Positions 32,501 through 40,311 of a stretch of 64,000 nt of DNA are shown here, piece by piece. The notes beneath the pieces are model-generated. The model did not search any database, had not been told where the DNA came from, and worked only from the letters and a program-made list of their open reading frames with translations. Made by a program: the position numbers and the translations under genes. The stretch comes from Clytia hemisphaerica (taxonomy: Eukaryota > Cnidaria > Hydrozoa > Leptothecata > Clytiidae). The DNA lies in contig CACVBU010000046.1 in assembly GCA_902728285.1 (NCBI GenBank), forward strand, positions 62,001 to 126,000. Reading direction: 5' to 3'. Numbering within the stretch: the stretch's first letter is position 1; each line of letters opens with the position of its first letter.

Positions 32501-33371
32501 CTAGTAATCCACGGCTGTCCCGGCTGTGTGAATCAAAGACAAAGAAACATTGGGACCTTTTCATAATAGCTATAGTAAAACCACCAATAATCATTAAGGT
32601 ATTAAATTCAGGACTTTGAGTAGTACTCAGTGGAATTTGAAGCGTGGGGTAGTCATCAATTAGTTTAGCTTCGCCAGTCTCTAAATTTAAAAAGTCAAGT
32701 TCGGTGATAATACCGTTAGTTTCGATAAATCGTGGCATTTCATCGACAGATAAATAATCATTTGTATTCAACAACTTATACAACCTATCACCTTCAATTA
32801 AAATTCTATCTAGGTCTGTAGTTTTCCAAATAGAAACACGTCGAAAATGAGACCAGAATATCGCATACAAAGAATTTGCACTACATTGTGTTCCTGCGGT
32901 TTGCCCAAATAAATCTATGTTAGCCTGGTTAAAGGAACCTAAAACAGCTTTAGATACTTGATAATTGGTCATTTCTGACCCTTGATCACTTTTGTTTTCT
33001 TTAGTTGTTCTTGGACCTGGGTTTAGTTCAATATCACCTGATAATAGAAGGGTATAATTAACTTTGAGAAAAATAAGGTTTGGATCTCCTGAATTAAATG
33101 CTGCATTTGGATATTGAAAAAAAATACCATTTTTTGAAAGATGGACAAAATCTAGGTGTGTCTGAAAAAAGGTTGTCTCATACGACTTTGGAATTGCAAA
33201 GAAAAGAAGTGCAAAAAGGGCTAAAAATCTGATTGGTTTCAATAGTTTAGTAAAAGCATTGTCTGAAAGGTTAGAACCAATTTTAATAGATTTAGAAATA
33301 CCTTTCACATTTTTCTGAGCTGTTAGAGCAAAACTTCCTATACACACACGATATGCCTCTATAGATATCAT
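26502..33371 (-). CDS. Helentron Rep/helicase/endonuclease polyprotein with 2A-like leader and C76-like peptidase
   Basis: 2289 residues, no interruption. Residues 1-120 form a leader with a hydrophobic run (FLALFALLFFAI, about 49-60) ending in a 2A-like motif, GDIELNPGP (112-120). Residues 138-335 resemble the herpesvirus-tegument-type/C76 cysteine peptidase fold found in some mobile-element proteins: GTQCSANSL (Cys163), DLDRILIEGDRLY and VFDSHSRD (His282). Residues 387-521 are eight 15-residue AYHEQNKEKINENNK-like repeats plus a degenerate ninth. Residues 546-596 carry CxxC pairs (CVSCHRC, CKTCHNK), DUF6570-like. Helitron N-terminal and HUH Rep domains span about 810-1260, with GSPHIHSFLW (His1046, His1048) and two tyrosines in TYMCAYLSK (1250, 1254). 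The PIF1-type helicase has Walker A GGGGVGKS (1620-1627), DEIS (1706), GDLYQLPP and SHKVQGLTL. Residues 2080-2289 are an endonuclease: LNIRSM, LTETQL, GDFNID and SDHDGV. Rolling-circle transposition is the expected role. The start is the first ATG of the open frame. Confidence 0.92.
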   Translation of the reverse strand: MISIEAYRVCIGSFALTAQKNVKGISKSIKIGSNLSDNAFTKLLKPIRFLALFALLFFAIPKSYETTFFQTHLDFVHLSKNGIFFQYPNAAFNSGDPNLIFLKVNYTLLLSGDIELNPGPRTTKENKSDQGSEMTNYQVSKAVLGSFNQANIDLFGQTAGTQCSANSLYAIFWSHFRRVSIWKTTDLDRILIEGDRLYKLLNTNDYLSVDEMPRFIETNGIITELDFLNLETGEAKLIDDYPTLQIPLSTTQSPEFNTLMIIGGFTIAIMKRSQCFFVFDSHSRDSRGLLVENGDGASCLLKFDNIFELEKYVKFFYLEFREKEFQHFQIQFIQINEPSEELKRILQLSYSRFVKKNSSAAPKKRKNNCADGNTRKRQKTRQQSNQAYYEQNKEKINENNKAYHEQNKEKINENQKAYHEQNKEKINENNRAYHEQNKEKISENKKAYHEQNKEKISENKKAHNEQNKEKINENNKAYHEQNKEKISANKKAYNEQNKEKIRENKRVYYKRNKDTLKEKQKINAQKKKSAKQSDDPVKRFKKIIYEGPFYICVSCHRCLYRRSVAKFSPEKYNMPEDDYCLEVISFDGKLYICKTCHNKLKKDNLPCQSVKNKLSLDELPTEFSTLRRLEKVLISRRILFKKIAIMPKGQFPKLKGSICNVPIDIEDIANTLPRKTSDNGLVIVKLKRKLEYKGHVIFEAIRPDFVQQMLNYLKDNNPLYQDIVIDVSNISDDETMVGNNTDVTNINTASNDNEEISDEGSRTQNDTSVLELETTANPLDVFRSSANETTLMSHTPTETEIDNEILTLAPGQGKKPISILNDENCEMLAHPHLFPKGKFGFNVQRNVKLSPSKYFNQRLLNYTQKFASDPDYIFFANSVIQQVSLTSQINVAMRKVAASNLNAGMLSQNFKETVKQFIANDKAFAFMSTVKGTPAYWKKFQQEVLAMVKQLGPPTFFLTLSCADLRWNELISIIYKLKGQNVTNEFIENLSYHERCDLLNSNPVLVARHFQYRVEVFFKEIVLDGPLGKTTYYAIRVEFQVRGSPHIHSFLWILNAPTLTPETKSEYVEFVDKIIKVCLPSQQEDPELFNLVKTYQLHRHSKTCRKYKNTPCRFHFGKFFSERTIVSEPLPQELPQEQKRTILSLRKEVLSKVRTYINENLNPSKRNFFNPDAENFSPVPTIDEILNELDIPKNDYEYALSVSEDDDFHLYLKRDSNACFVNNYFTEGLKAWQANLDIQPVFNYYKAVTYMCAYLSKTEDEVSHAMNQAVQEAFENDLDKYQQMKSIAHAYVSKREVSVQEAVYLSMPELWLRKVFPGVTFANTNVPEKRFRMCLSENEISELPEDSTSIFKKNMLDRYCDRPTNNYANGIYVSVSNMCYAEFLRFYSIMYVENKENDCQPNELVDDLVESNHPTNGYPNIVPLLSSRDKLKCRKVPLVLRLHEPNRNKHPEDYAHHLLMLYYPFRNENELLSQEHNSYTQKLFEPGVVEMIERNRALIQPYSGLVDDALVRFRTDITLNMNDFEQQENDETNAELESNTANNNDESDDEANEDTVPFRAAIPMESILLPDNEINTRIRSLNPQQREVFDVIHKWGRNFVKNLSSKDPKIVEPFHIFLTGGGGVGKSHLLTTIYHSLSKLLMYRGGEPTKQRILVLAPTGVAAINVNGTTIHTGLIIPTKKLFPLNAMSKQNLQKKLACVEIIMIDEISMVPSRLFRNIDSRLREIFSSDKPFGGKSVLLCGDLYQLPPIYRDPIYKADCSSMQSIVGFELWRSFQMAELTEVMRQRDDIDFVDLLNQVRLGELDEEKEELLKSRFITKDSPDYPANITHIYAENKPVDLYNLQMLEKLPTEKHLISAQDEVPKNLTRSDLNFIENAKARDTGGLARIIEMKVGARVLISKNIDIADRLVNGQVGTVMRFKFDCNNKISGLYVKLDDVTAGKKGSNLDSVCRENNWTLIERAESTFATRKNKQKSPMVRRTQFPLILSYACTSHKVQGLTLQSAVVSFELFGQRYFNEGQMYVNLSRVTDINGLFLIGEYSRNAIRVNTEAGLEYERLRRSCCLQKVQTFSSVSTSPKYLNISLLNIRSMYKHAVDLKKSENLMNSDLLCLTETQLSPTSDTSGIDQTLNSFNIEYNNNSINRFQNTACCTNSSIQILECNKAAGYTLIKFKKETFSSQPISLLILYRPPNSSRNTFREELLQLTSYDDVDIIVGDFNIDALDPTNQDLNEILASFKMIVNEPTHLAGGLLDHVYIKTSFISQKEVNCFIKDIYFSDHDGVCFTIVSDS
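31854..32213. repeat. 45-bp in-frame coding repeat, 8 units
   Basis: Each unit encodes 15 residues of the AYHEQNKEKINENNK type, linking the peptidase-like and zinc-ribbon-like parts of the Helentron protein. A ninth degenerate unit follows. The unit length is a multiple of three, so copy number can vary without breaking the gene. Confidence 0.9.
33012..33050 (-). other. 2A-like ribosome-skipping motif
   Basis: Codons 108-120 read LLLSGDIELNPGP. The core D-x-E-x-NPGP is the known 2A signature, in which the peptide bond between the final Gly and Pro is skipped. The split would release a 119-residue hydrophobic leader and a 2170-residue protein starting with Pro120. Activity is inferred from the motif alone. 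Confidence 0.85.
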
Positions 33372-33447
33372 ATTGCAGTTCTGTAAGCTTTAGCAAAAGT
33401 AGCGTGGAGCGTTTTCAAAAAGTATATGAATATTTGTATAGGTACGG

Positions 33448-33612
33448 ATTTTCCTTCGCACAAGTTTCTAGGTGCGGATTTCCCTTCGCACAAGTTTCTA
33501 GGTGCGGATTTCCCTTCGCACAAGTTTCTAGGTGCGGATTTCCCTTCGCACAAGTTTCTAGGTGCGGATTTCCCTTCGCACAAGTTTCTAGTTGCGGATT
33601 TCCCTTCGCACA
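33448..33612. repeat. 30-bp minisatellite upstream of the Helentron gene
   Basis: Five to six units of TTCGCACAAGTTTCTAGGTG then CGGATTTCCC, the central ones identical. All six frames stay open across it, giving spurious ORFs. It lies 80 bp upstream of the Helentron ATG, so it could be part of its leader or promoter. Confidence 0.9.
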
Positions 33613-33689
33613 ATTCAATATTATAATAGTCAATTTAATTTGATTCAATAATAGTTTGTATATATACAGTAAGTTCAGTAGATATAATA

Positions 33690-33734
33690 GGTTCAAGGTT
33701 AAGCAGGTTAAGCAAGTTTAGTAGGTTAAGTAAG
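33690..33734. repeat. 9-bp tandem repeat at the Helentron 5' side, about 5 units
   Basis: GTTAAGCAG units (variants GTTAAGCAA, GTTTAGTAG, GTTAAGTAA) in the same orientation as, and clearly related to, the TCAAGCAGT array at the other end of the element. Confidence 0.75.
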
Positions 33735-33775
33735 CTTTGTAAGAGGATGCAAGGAGCTCGCATGCAACCTCTGGG

Positions 33776-35300
33776 TTTTGTAGCTGCTTGTCTGATATTG
33801 AACACAGACAAGCTTATGCTATCTTTTCTTTGTAGCTTATGCAACTGAGGTAAAATTACAATTGCTGCTATCTTTTTTTAAACACTAATAAAAAGCCAGT
33901 ACACTGTTAAAAAAGGCAGGAAAGAAATCTCACCTTGATGATTGAAAAAGTGTACAAATTGTCATTCCAGCAAAAGCAGCCTAATCTTGCTTTTAATTTT
34001 CACAACTGTAGTGGCAACTTATTGGGAAGCTAATACATTTAGCAGAAAAATAATGCTATCATGAATACAGAGATAGCGCATTATTCGGGAGATAAAAAAA
34101 GCTGATGCAATAATCCCAATGGCTGATGCAATCGCGCGCGTTTTTTATCCCGGTGTTTACTCGAAAAGAAATCCGTGCAAATATCGGGAAATCGGATTTT
34201 TTTTTTGCCGTCTTATGATGATGGAGGAACTGGAAGAAAATTTTGCCTATTTGAATGCTCAGCTTAGGCTGACCAATAATACAAAACAGTAGCATACATT
34301 AAAAACAAAAATTATATAAAAATCTTTATTTGGTCGCGTTTGTTGTAATAACAAAAAATAATAATAAACTGGTTAAATTTCTGGATTAATTTTTTGATTC
34401 TTGTTATGTCAATTTTATTTGTCTTATTGCTTCCAAAAAGTTACTTAAATAATTGCAAGAAAATTAATTACAATAAAAAAACTTTGACTTGATCCTTCCT
34501 CACTAAAAGCACCTTGGAAAATAAACATATATTGTGAAACAGTATATGAAAAATCGGTCACTCTTGGATTTAGGGGGGGGCTCACTAATTCCAATAGAGG
34601 TGTGATTCTAAGATAAAAAGCAATTTACCCTTTCAAATAAAATTTTAGAGAAAAAAAGTATGAATATAACCAGACTGTTCATCAATGCTCAAGAAAAGAG
34701 TATTTCATAAGATGAATAATTATATAATGTGATGTATGAAAATAGTCCAGTGTCCACTTCCAATTCCAAACTGGAATTTCTATTTAAAGCATTTTTTATA
34801 TCTATATGGTTGGTTCATATCAATTATCTTGTAATTGTAGTCTAGCCCCATTCTGGTGTCTTGTTTGGGACTATTTGCGTAATCAAGCAGGAAATCCTGG
34901 TGAAACAGGGATAAAAAGACCTTAATCCAACTGCAAACAAACCATGACATCAGATTCCATTGTTGTTTCCTTTGAGTTTAAACATGCTTTTCACCTGTCC
35001 ATCTTATTAGCAGAATTTGTTGGTGTTTGCAAAGATATTGAACCTTGTACGTGAGAAATTCAGACAAATTTTAAGCCAATTCTCATTGTATACCAACCAC
35101 GTGAAGGTACAAAATAATTCATGGATCTAGGTTACTGGGGCAGTATGATGGTAACTAACCTGAAAGTATATAATAATGAAAATGGGAATTAGGATTTTTG
35201 CAGCAAGCTCTCATGAACAAATACAGAACACAAACAACAAATCTTAATTCCACCGACCACAGACAAAAATCGGTGAAATAAATCTTATATAACTGGAAAA
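33776..35300. other. Intergenic, AT-rich, mostly unexplained
   Basis: No coding frame recognised. The only repeat identified is at 34188-34285. Confidence 0.5.
34188..34285. repeat. Dispersed repeat shared with 51726-51821
   Basis: Both copies contain AATCGGATTTTTTTTTTGCC then GTCTTATGATGA, and end with GAATGCTCAGCTTAGGCTGA then CCAAT. The last part can form a small stem. Confidence 0.75.
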
Positions 35301-35772
35301 TCTATTAACCGGTCAGAGCCAATCTATTAACCTGTCAGAGCCAATCTATTAACCGGTCAGAGCCAATCTATTAACCGGTCAGAGCCAATCTATTAACCTG
35401 TCAGAGCCAATGTATTAACCGGTCAGAGCCAATCTATTAACCGGTCAGAGCTAATCTATTAACCGGTCAGAGCCAATCTATTAACCTGTCAGAGCCAATG
35501 TATTAACCGGTCAGAGCCAATCTATTAACCGGTCAGAGCTAATCTATTAACCGGTCAGAGCCAATCTAAACCGGTCAGAGCCAATCTAAACTGGTCAGAG
35601 CCAATCTATTAACCGGTCAGAGCTAATCTATTAACCGGTCAGAGCCAATCTAAACCGGTCAGAGCCAATCTACTAACCGGTCAGAGCCAATCTATTAACC
35701 GGTCAGAGCTAATCTATTAACCGGTCAGAGCCAATCTAAACCGGTCAGAGCCAATCTACTAACCGGTCAGAG
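35301..35772. repeat. 22-bp satellite, 22 units, with higher-order structure
   Basis: The unit TCTATTAACCGGTCAGAGCC plus AA repeats 22 times. Variants are CCTGTC, TGTATT, GAGCTAA, a 20-bp form lacking two bases, and TCTACTAA. They recur as four-unit blocks: units 5-8 equal 9-12, and units 15-18 equal 19-22. Each unit centres on the palindrome ACCGGT. Confidence 0.95.
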
Positions 35773-36962
35773 TCATAGTTTCATAAAATTACATAAGTAT
35801 TAATATTAGAACTTTTGTTGCAATTTTCTGTTACATACAAAAACTTGAAATTTCAACCCCAAAAAAATGTTTTTCCTCAGTAGGAGCTAAAAAGTCATCA
35901 AGGATAATTTAGCGTACTTACCAAATCTAAAATCCATTGTCCATTGCCATCAAGCTAGTTTTGCTAGGATAACATTATTTTTTCATCTAAACTGTAGGAA
36001 AAAAAAACAACATTTTTAGTCGATTTTGCCCATCTGCCCATCTTCAATCAAAATGCTAAGAAAGTTTGAAGATTTGCCATGTAAAACTAAGCTATAGGTT
36101 GTCATTTAATCAACCTTACTGCTACCCATAAAAATTATGTTTGCAACACAAAAAAAATTAATTTTATTCAACTTAACAAACAAAAAATACACTTTTTAAT
36201 ATAATTTTTCAGCTATCTTTGAAGGATGTGCCAAAAAGATCTAGAAGGTGCCAATAAAAACCAAAGCTAGGCTAGTCACCTACAACCTTTTTCCAACCCA
36301 AACCACTTTATTTTGACTCTGAAAGACTTTCCAGTAAGGCAAACTAGCTAAAAATAAAAAGGTCCCATTTCACATCCAATTTTAGCATGCCTGCTTCCGC
36401 CATCTTTTTCTCAAAAAATAAAGTATGCAACAGCAGATTTTTTTGTCAGTGGAAACCCCAAAAGATCGTTATTAGCTTTTCAGTTGTTTATATCAGTAGG
36501 AAACCCCTCCAAAGGAGTAAATTCAGACAGTTTTTCTTGAACTGTTATAATACTGCACATAACGCCATTTTTTTCGCAGTACTACCTTCTTGGCCAAGTT
36601 GTTCCCTAGCCTAGCGACATCAGACGACGCCGAATTCAATGGTCAACAATGAGAAAACAGCGAGCGGCAGCGGCGATTCTTATCCTCTTTTCCCAAATCT
36701 CTGCATACACATATATCTTATTTTAAAAACACTAGATTTATATTCAAGTACTTAGTCCCTGTTTGAAACAAACTTAAGCCCGGTCTTTAAATGTAGACTT
36801 TATATCGGTGCCGGCTATTTGGCTATTTGTTCAATCATGACCATTTTCTCACCGGCTTGCCTGTCCTCTTAAACACATCTTTTTCTCGACACCGTTTTGT
36901 CTGTAACGTCATTTAAAGGTTTTCGTTTCACATAAGTGTTCCCATTTCATATCAGACACATG
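35773..36962. other. Intergenic before GPCR copy 2
   Basis: No gene recognised. 36600-36713 matches 23610-23690 in inverted orientation (GATTTGGGAAAAGAGGATAA and AGGCTAGGGAAC on the opposite strand). Confidence 0.5.
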
Positions 36963-38600
36963 TCCTATATTACCACTAATAAAGATTAAATTTAAAGAAA
37001 TGAATTATGTAAATACAATTCAATATTTTGTACAAATATATCGTTATGAATCAGGTTCTGGATTTACATTATTATGACATGTTCTTGTTATTTTTTGCCA
37101 CGTCTTTTGAACATCTCTGACAAAGAATCGTTTCAGTTTTCGCATTGATTTCAAATACACGATTGGGTTGATTGCACAGTATGAAGTCCCAATAACCCAG
37201 TTAACTGAAATCCAAATTTCATCAGAATTACTTGGTAATATTACAAGTTTGAAAAAAATCAACCCGACTACCGACACTACGACAATTGAAAAAACTGACA
37301 CAACAGTAACGTCGAAGTTGACTTTTTGACGGCGTCGTAAATCCTCAAGCTGTTCAGCTTTTTCACCGTGTAAGTAAGTAGTTAATGCTGTTAATTTTTT
37401 GATCTCTCGAAATGTTTCAAGTTTAATGTAGAATAAGGTGAAACAAATAAAGAAACTCGTAAGAAAGATAGTTATAAACAATATCAAATGCGAGGAATAT
37501 CGTGCCGGGACACCCAGGGTGTCTTTATCGGTGCGGTATTCGACCCCCATGATAATTCCATTACAAATACCAGCCGCTAACCAAGAAAACAAAATCATTA
37601 TAATGGAGATGCGACGTCTTGCGAAAAATTGATAAGTCAGCAAAAATCTGACACTTAAAACACGATCGAAGGCTAAACAAGATGACGTGAATAGGGAACA
37701 TATAAACGCAATGCGGCCTGTCAATTGCGCTGTATTTAACATAACTTGATCTCCACCTGAAAAGACACCAATCAGCATGATTATCAAGGAGAACCATACG
37801 TCACAAACACCGATATTAATCAGCAGATGGTACGGCGCGTAATTGAGTGCCGGATGCCGGTAAACAGTCCGTGCGATTAGCCCATGTCCGATTAAAGACA
37901 TAAGTCCAATGAAAACACAGACTGTCAGCCAACTTACTAAACTCCCGTTTGCGCTATTAATGCCATCGTCGGAAATATTTGTGCTATTTGACGTTGAAAT
38001 TGAAGACATTTTTGTTGTTGTTGTTGTTGTTGTTAAATTTCAATTTAAAGATTTCTTCTACTAAAAAATAAGATTCTCATATTAGTATGGCACCTGAAAT
38101 TTCAGGGTCAAAGAAGGAACATTACTTTGCATGGCATTAATCATTCATCAAAGAAGGAACTCTTCTTTTAATGGCTGAAAGGTTTTCTAGAATAAATAAA
38201 CATTCATATGGATCCCGTTTTCTTTTTCCCACTTGAGACTCCGCTTGTGAAAACGCAAAAAAGCTGCACATTTTCGACCCAGAAAAGATATCAATGAAGC
38301 TGACCAGAAGAGTACTAGAAAGCCACTGAATACGTCTCGCCTTAAATGTACGTGCACACAACTTTTTAGAAGAAAAAAACAAAACGTGCCAGAATTTTCT
38401 ATTGAAATTTGAAAATTGAATAATAGATTTTTTTCATATCCAAATTATTATTAATTAATATATTATTTATTTTATCTTATTACTCTATATTTTTATTGAT
38501 AATGACAGTTTTGACGTTTTTTTCTGAAACTATATTTAGTAAGATTGAATTTCAATCATAAAACTTAACTTTTGAATTATAGCTCCTTCCTACCACTCAT
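36963..38600. repeat. Segmental duplication, copy 2 (GPCR-bearing)
   Basis: Matches 21861-23490 directly over about 1.63 kb. It differs by point changes, a (CAA)7 instead of (CAA)6, and an extra roughly 40-bp segment near 38117-38156 bounded by a repeated TCAAAGAAGGAAC. Confidence 0.9.
37044..38009 (-). CDS. Class A (rhodopsin-like) GPCR, copy 2
   Basis: Single-exon, 321 residues, full length, same seven segments, DRV and NPIVY motifs as the copy at 21946. The first 160 residues are identical to copy 1. The 11 replacements (for example KRYSSYLILS to ARYSSHLILF, and DDTWILVN to DEIWISVN) fall in ECL2/TM5, ICL3 and ECL3/TM7, with one in the cytoplasmic tail. Both copies are intact, so both may be expressed. 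The (CAA)7 leader precedes the ATG at 38009. Ligand unknown. Confidence 0.9.
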   Translation of the reverse strand: MSSISTSNSTNISDDGINSANGSLVSWLTVCVFIGLMSLIGHGLIARTVYRHPALNYAPYHLLINIGVCDVWFSLIIMLIGVFSGGDQVMLNTAQLTGRIAFICSLFTSSCLAFDRVLSVRFLLTYQFFARRRISIIMILFSWLAAGICNGIIMGVEYRTDKDTLGVPARYSSHLILFITIFLTSFFICFTLFYIKLETFREIKKLTALTTYLHGEKAEQLEDLRRRQKVNFDVTVVSVFSIVVVSVVGLIFFKLVILPSNSDEIWISVNWVIGTSYCAINPIVYLKSMRKLKRFFVRDVQKTWQKITRTCHNNVNPEPDS

Positions 38601-38784
38601 CAGAAGCAGCTGGCGGAGAGATTTTTTATAAATATGTGTTCTTGTCTTCTAGGAGACCATATGTTATGACCTTTCAATTTTTTATTCAAATGACGTCTTC
38701 TGATTTCATGGGACAAAAAGTGAGGGAGATACCTGAAAGACACGCTGATGTTGTCCATGTTCAAGAAAAAAATATTAGGGTACG

Positions 38785-39050
38785 TCAAATTCGAGGGCAC
38801 GTCAAAATTTGAGGGCACGTCGAAATTTGAGGACACGTCGAAATCTGAGGGCACGTCGAAATTTGAGGGCACGTCGAATTTCGAGGGCACGTCAAAACTC
38901 GAGGGCACGTCAAAACTTTGGGCACGCAAGCACGTAGGCACGTCGGGCACATCAAATTTCGGAGGACACGTAGGCACGTAAGCACATCAAGGCACGCCAG
39001 CACGTAGGCACGTCAAAAAAATAAGGGCACGTGGGCACGTAGGGCACGTC
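38785..39050. repeat. 18-bp GGGCACGTC minisatellite, degenerate at right
   Basis: GAGGGCACGTCGAAATTT-like units repeat about seven times (38785-38910), then break into shorter GGCACGTAGGCACGTC pieces to about 39050. The short ORFs on both strands are by-products. Confidence 0.9.
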
Positions 39051-40045
39051 ATTTAGCAGACTCACATTTTTTAAAAGCAACTCAATTTTCGGTTCAGCCC
39101 TGGGATTGCTTAGCATACTAGCTTATTTTCTGAAAAATTTGCTTTAGTCAACCCTTATGCGGATATTATACGATAATTGTATCAAGTCCTTTCGTTTGAC
39201 ATAGTTAGATTATCTTAACCTTTCCAGCACGCTGTTTTTTATATTTTCACGCTGTCTGCGCGCAACTTTTTTTGAGAAAACGTGGGGTTTGGGAAATTTG
39301 CCATACCTCAAGAACTAGAAATCTTTTGGCAAAAAGTAAACCATCCCTGAAAAGCTAATTAAGTTTTGCATCTTTTAGGTTGGGTACAAGTTCAATTAAA
39401 GTATTCTAACTTAAATGGTAGCTTTACATACACCAATGCTTTTTTCCTCATTTTTCGACAATGTCACTTTTTTGGCATTTTTCACTTTCTATGCAAAAAA
39501 AAGTGGGGGAAAGTTAATTATTACATCTTTCTTTACTATTTTATCAATATATACTTACTCATGAAGCCATATACCAAAATTAGCATCCAAAAACAATTCT
39601 ACTGGTCACAAGGGCTTTTCAAACATTGTCCACTTTTCTCCAAAATCAGTGTTTTTCCGTCTGCCATCTTGAATCAGTGTTTTTATTTGAAAAGTGCTTA
39701 CTCACACCGTGATCATAACCAGTCGGGTGTAAAGCATATCAATTGTTACGAAATTTAATATCATCAGTATAATTTAGTTAAATAAATATAAATAAGATGA
39801 ATAAAAAATTGGTTTATGTGCATCATTAAAACATATATCAGATAAATGCAGAATATACAATCATAAAATCAACTTTTCAAAGTTTTCTGAATGTTGAGTA
39901 CCCCATAAACGTTCATTCCAAAGATATTCTCTCTCAGATAGGGGATATTTCCCTCTATGCTTTCCTAATATTGAACAGCAAAGTCGGATTTCTTATTTCC
40001 CACACTGTATGTTTTAGAGTGCTGAAGTCCTTTGAACAGTCTAGG
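39051..40045. other. Intergenic, no gene seen
   Basis: AT-rich. The 130-codon open frame at 39366-39758 is Phe/Tyr-rich without domain features and is not called. Confidence 0.5.
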
Positions 40046-40047
40046 TA

Positions 40048-40151
40048 CCTTATCGACCCTTTTTACGCCGGCCCTTTTAACACCGAACCTTATTACGCCA
40101 CGAGCCCAAAAATAACGCCAATAAGGGCCGGCGTAAAAAGGGCCGATAAGG
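40048..40151. mobile_element. 104-bp palindromic MITE with TA duplication
   Basis: CCTTATCGACCCTTTTTACG then CCGGCCCTT at the left is mirrored at the right by AAGGGCCGGCGTAAAAAGGG then CCGATAAGG. TA flanks both ends. A relative lies at 17105-17228. Confidence 0.85.
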
Positions 40152-40248
40152 TATATCTTTAATCGACGCGGGATTTTCGCACGATGGATATTTTCCTTTA
40201 TAAACTATGTAATTATTTTTGCAACAAATGGCGCCCCATGCAAATTGA

Positions 40249-40311
40249 CCTAAAGTTACCTAACCTAAACTTACCTAACCTAAACTTACCTAACCTAAAC
40301 TTGCCTAACCT
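40249..40311. repeat. 15-bp CCTAACCTAAACTTA tandem repeat
   Basis: About four units of ACCTAACCTAAACTT. The unit contains CCTAA, reminiscent of telomere-type words, but the 15-bp period is not a telomere repeat. Confidence 0.8.

Larger units (their letters stand above)
26418..33775 (-). mobile_element. Helentron (Helitron-like element with endonuclease), probably intact coding
   Basis: An uninterrupted 6.9-kb gene (26502-33371) lies between related 9-bp tandem repeats at both ends (26434-26505 and 33690-33734). Beyond the right array is a GAGG/CCTC imperfect hairpin (33743-33772). The domain set Rep plus PIF1-type helicase plus C-terminal endonuclease defines Helentrons among Helitrons. True termini are not proven; Helitrons leave no target duplication apart from host TT or AT. 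Coding integrity suggests recent activity. Confidence 0.8.

Noticed and set aside
33368-33696. Several 66-93-codon frames of repeated EGKSAPRNLC or AKGNPHLET units
   Set aside because: They are by-products of the stop-free 30-bp minisatellite and are open in several frames at once.
35301-35772. CRISPR array
   Set aside because: Units are contiguous 22-mers with no unique spacers, in a eukaryotic genome; it is a satellite.
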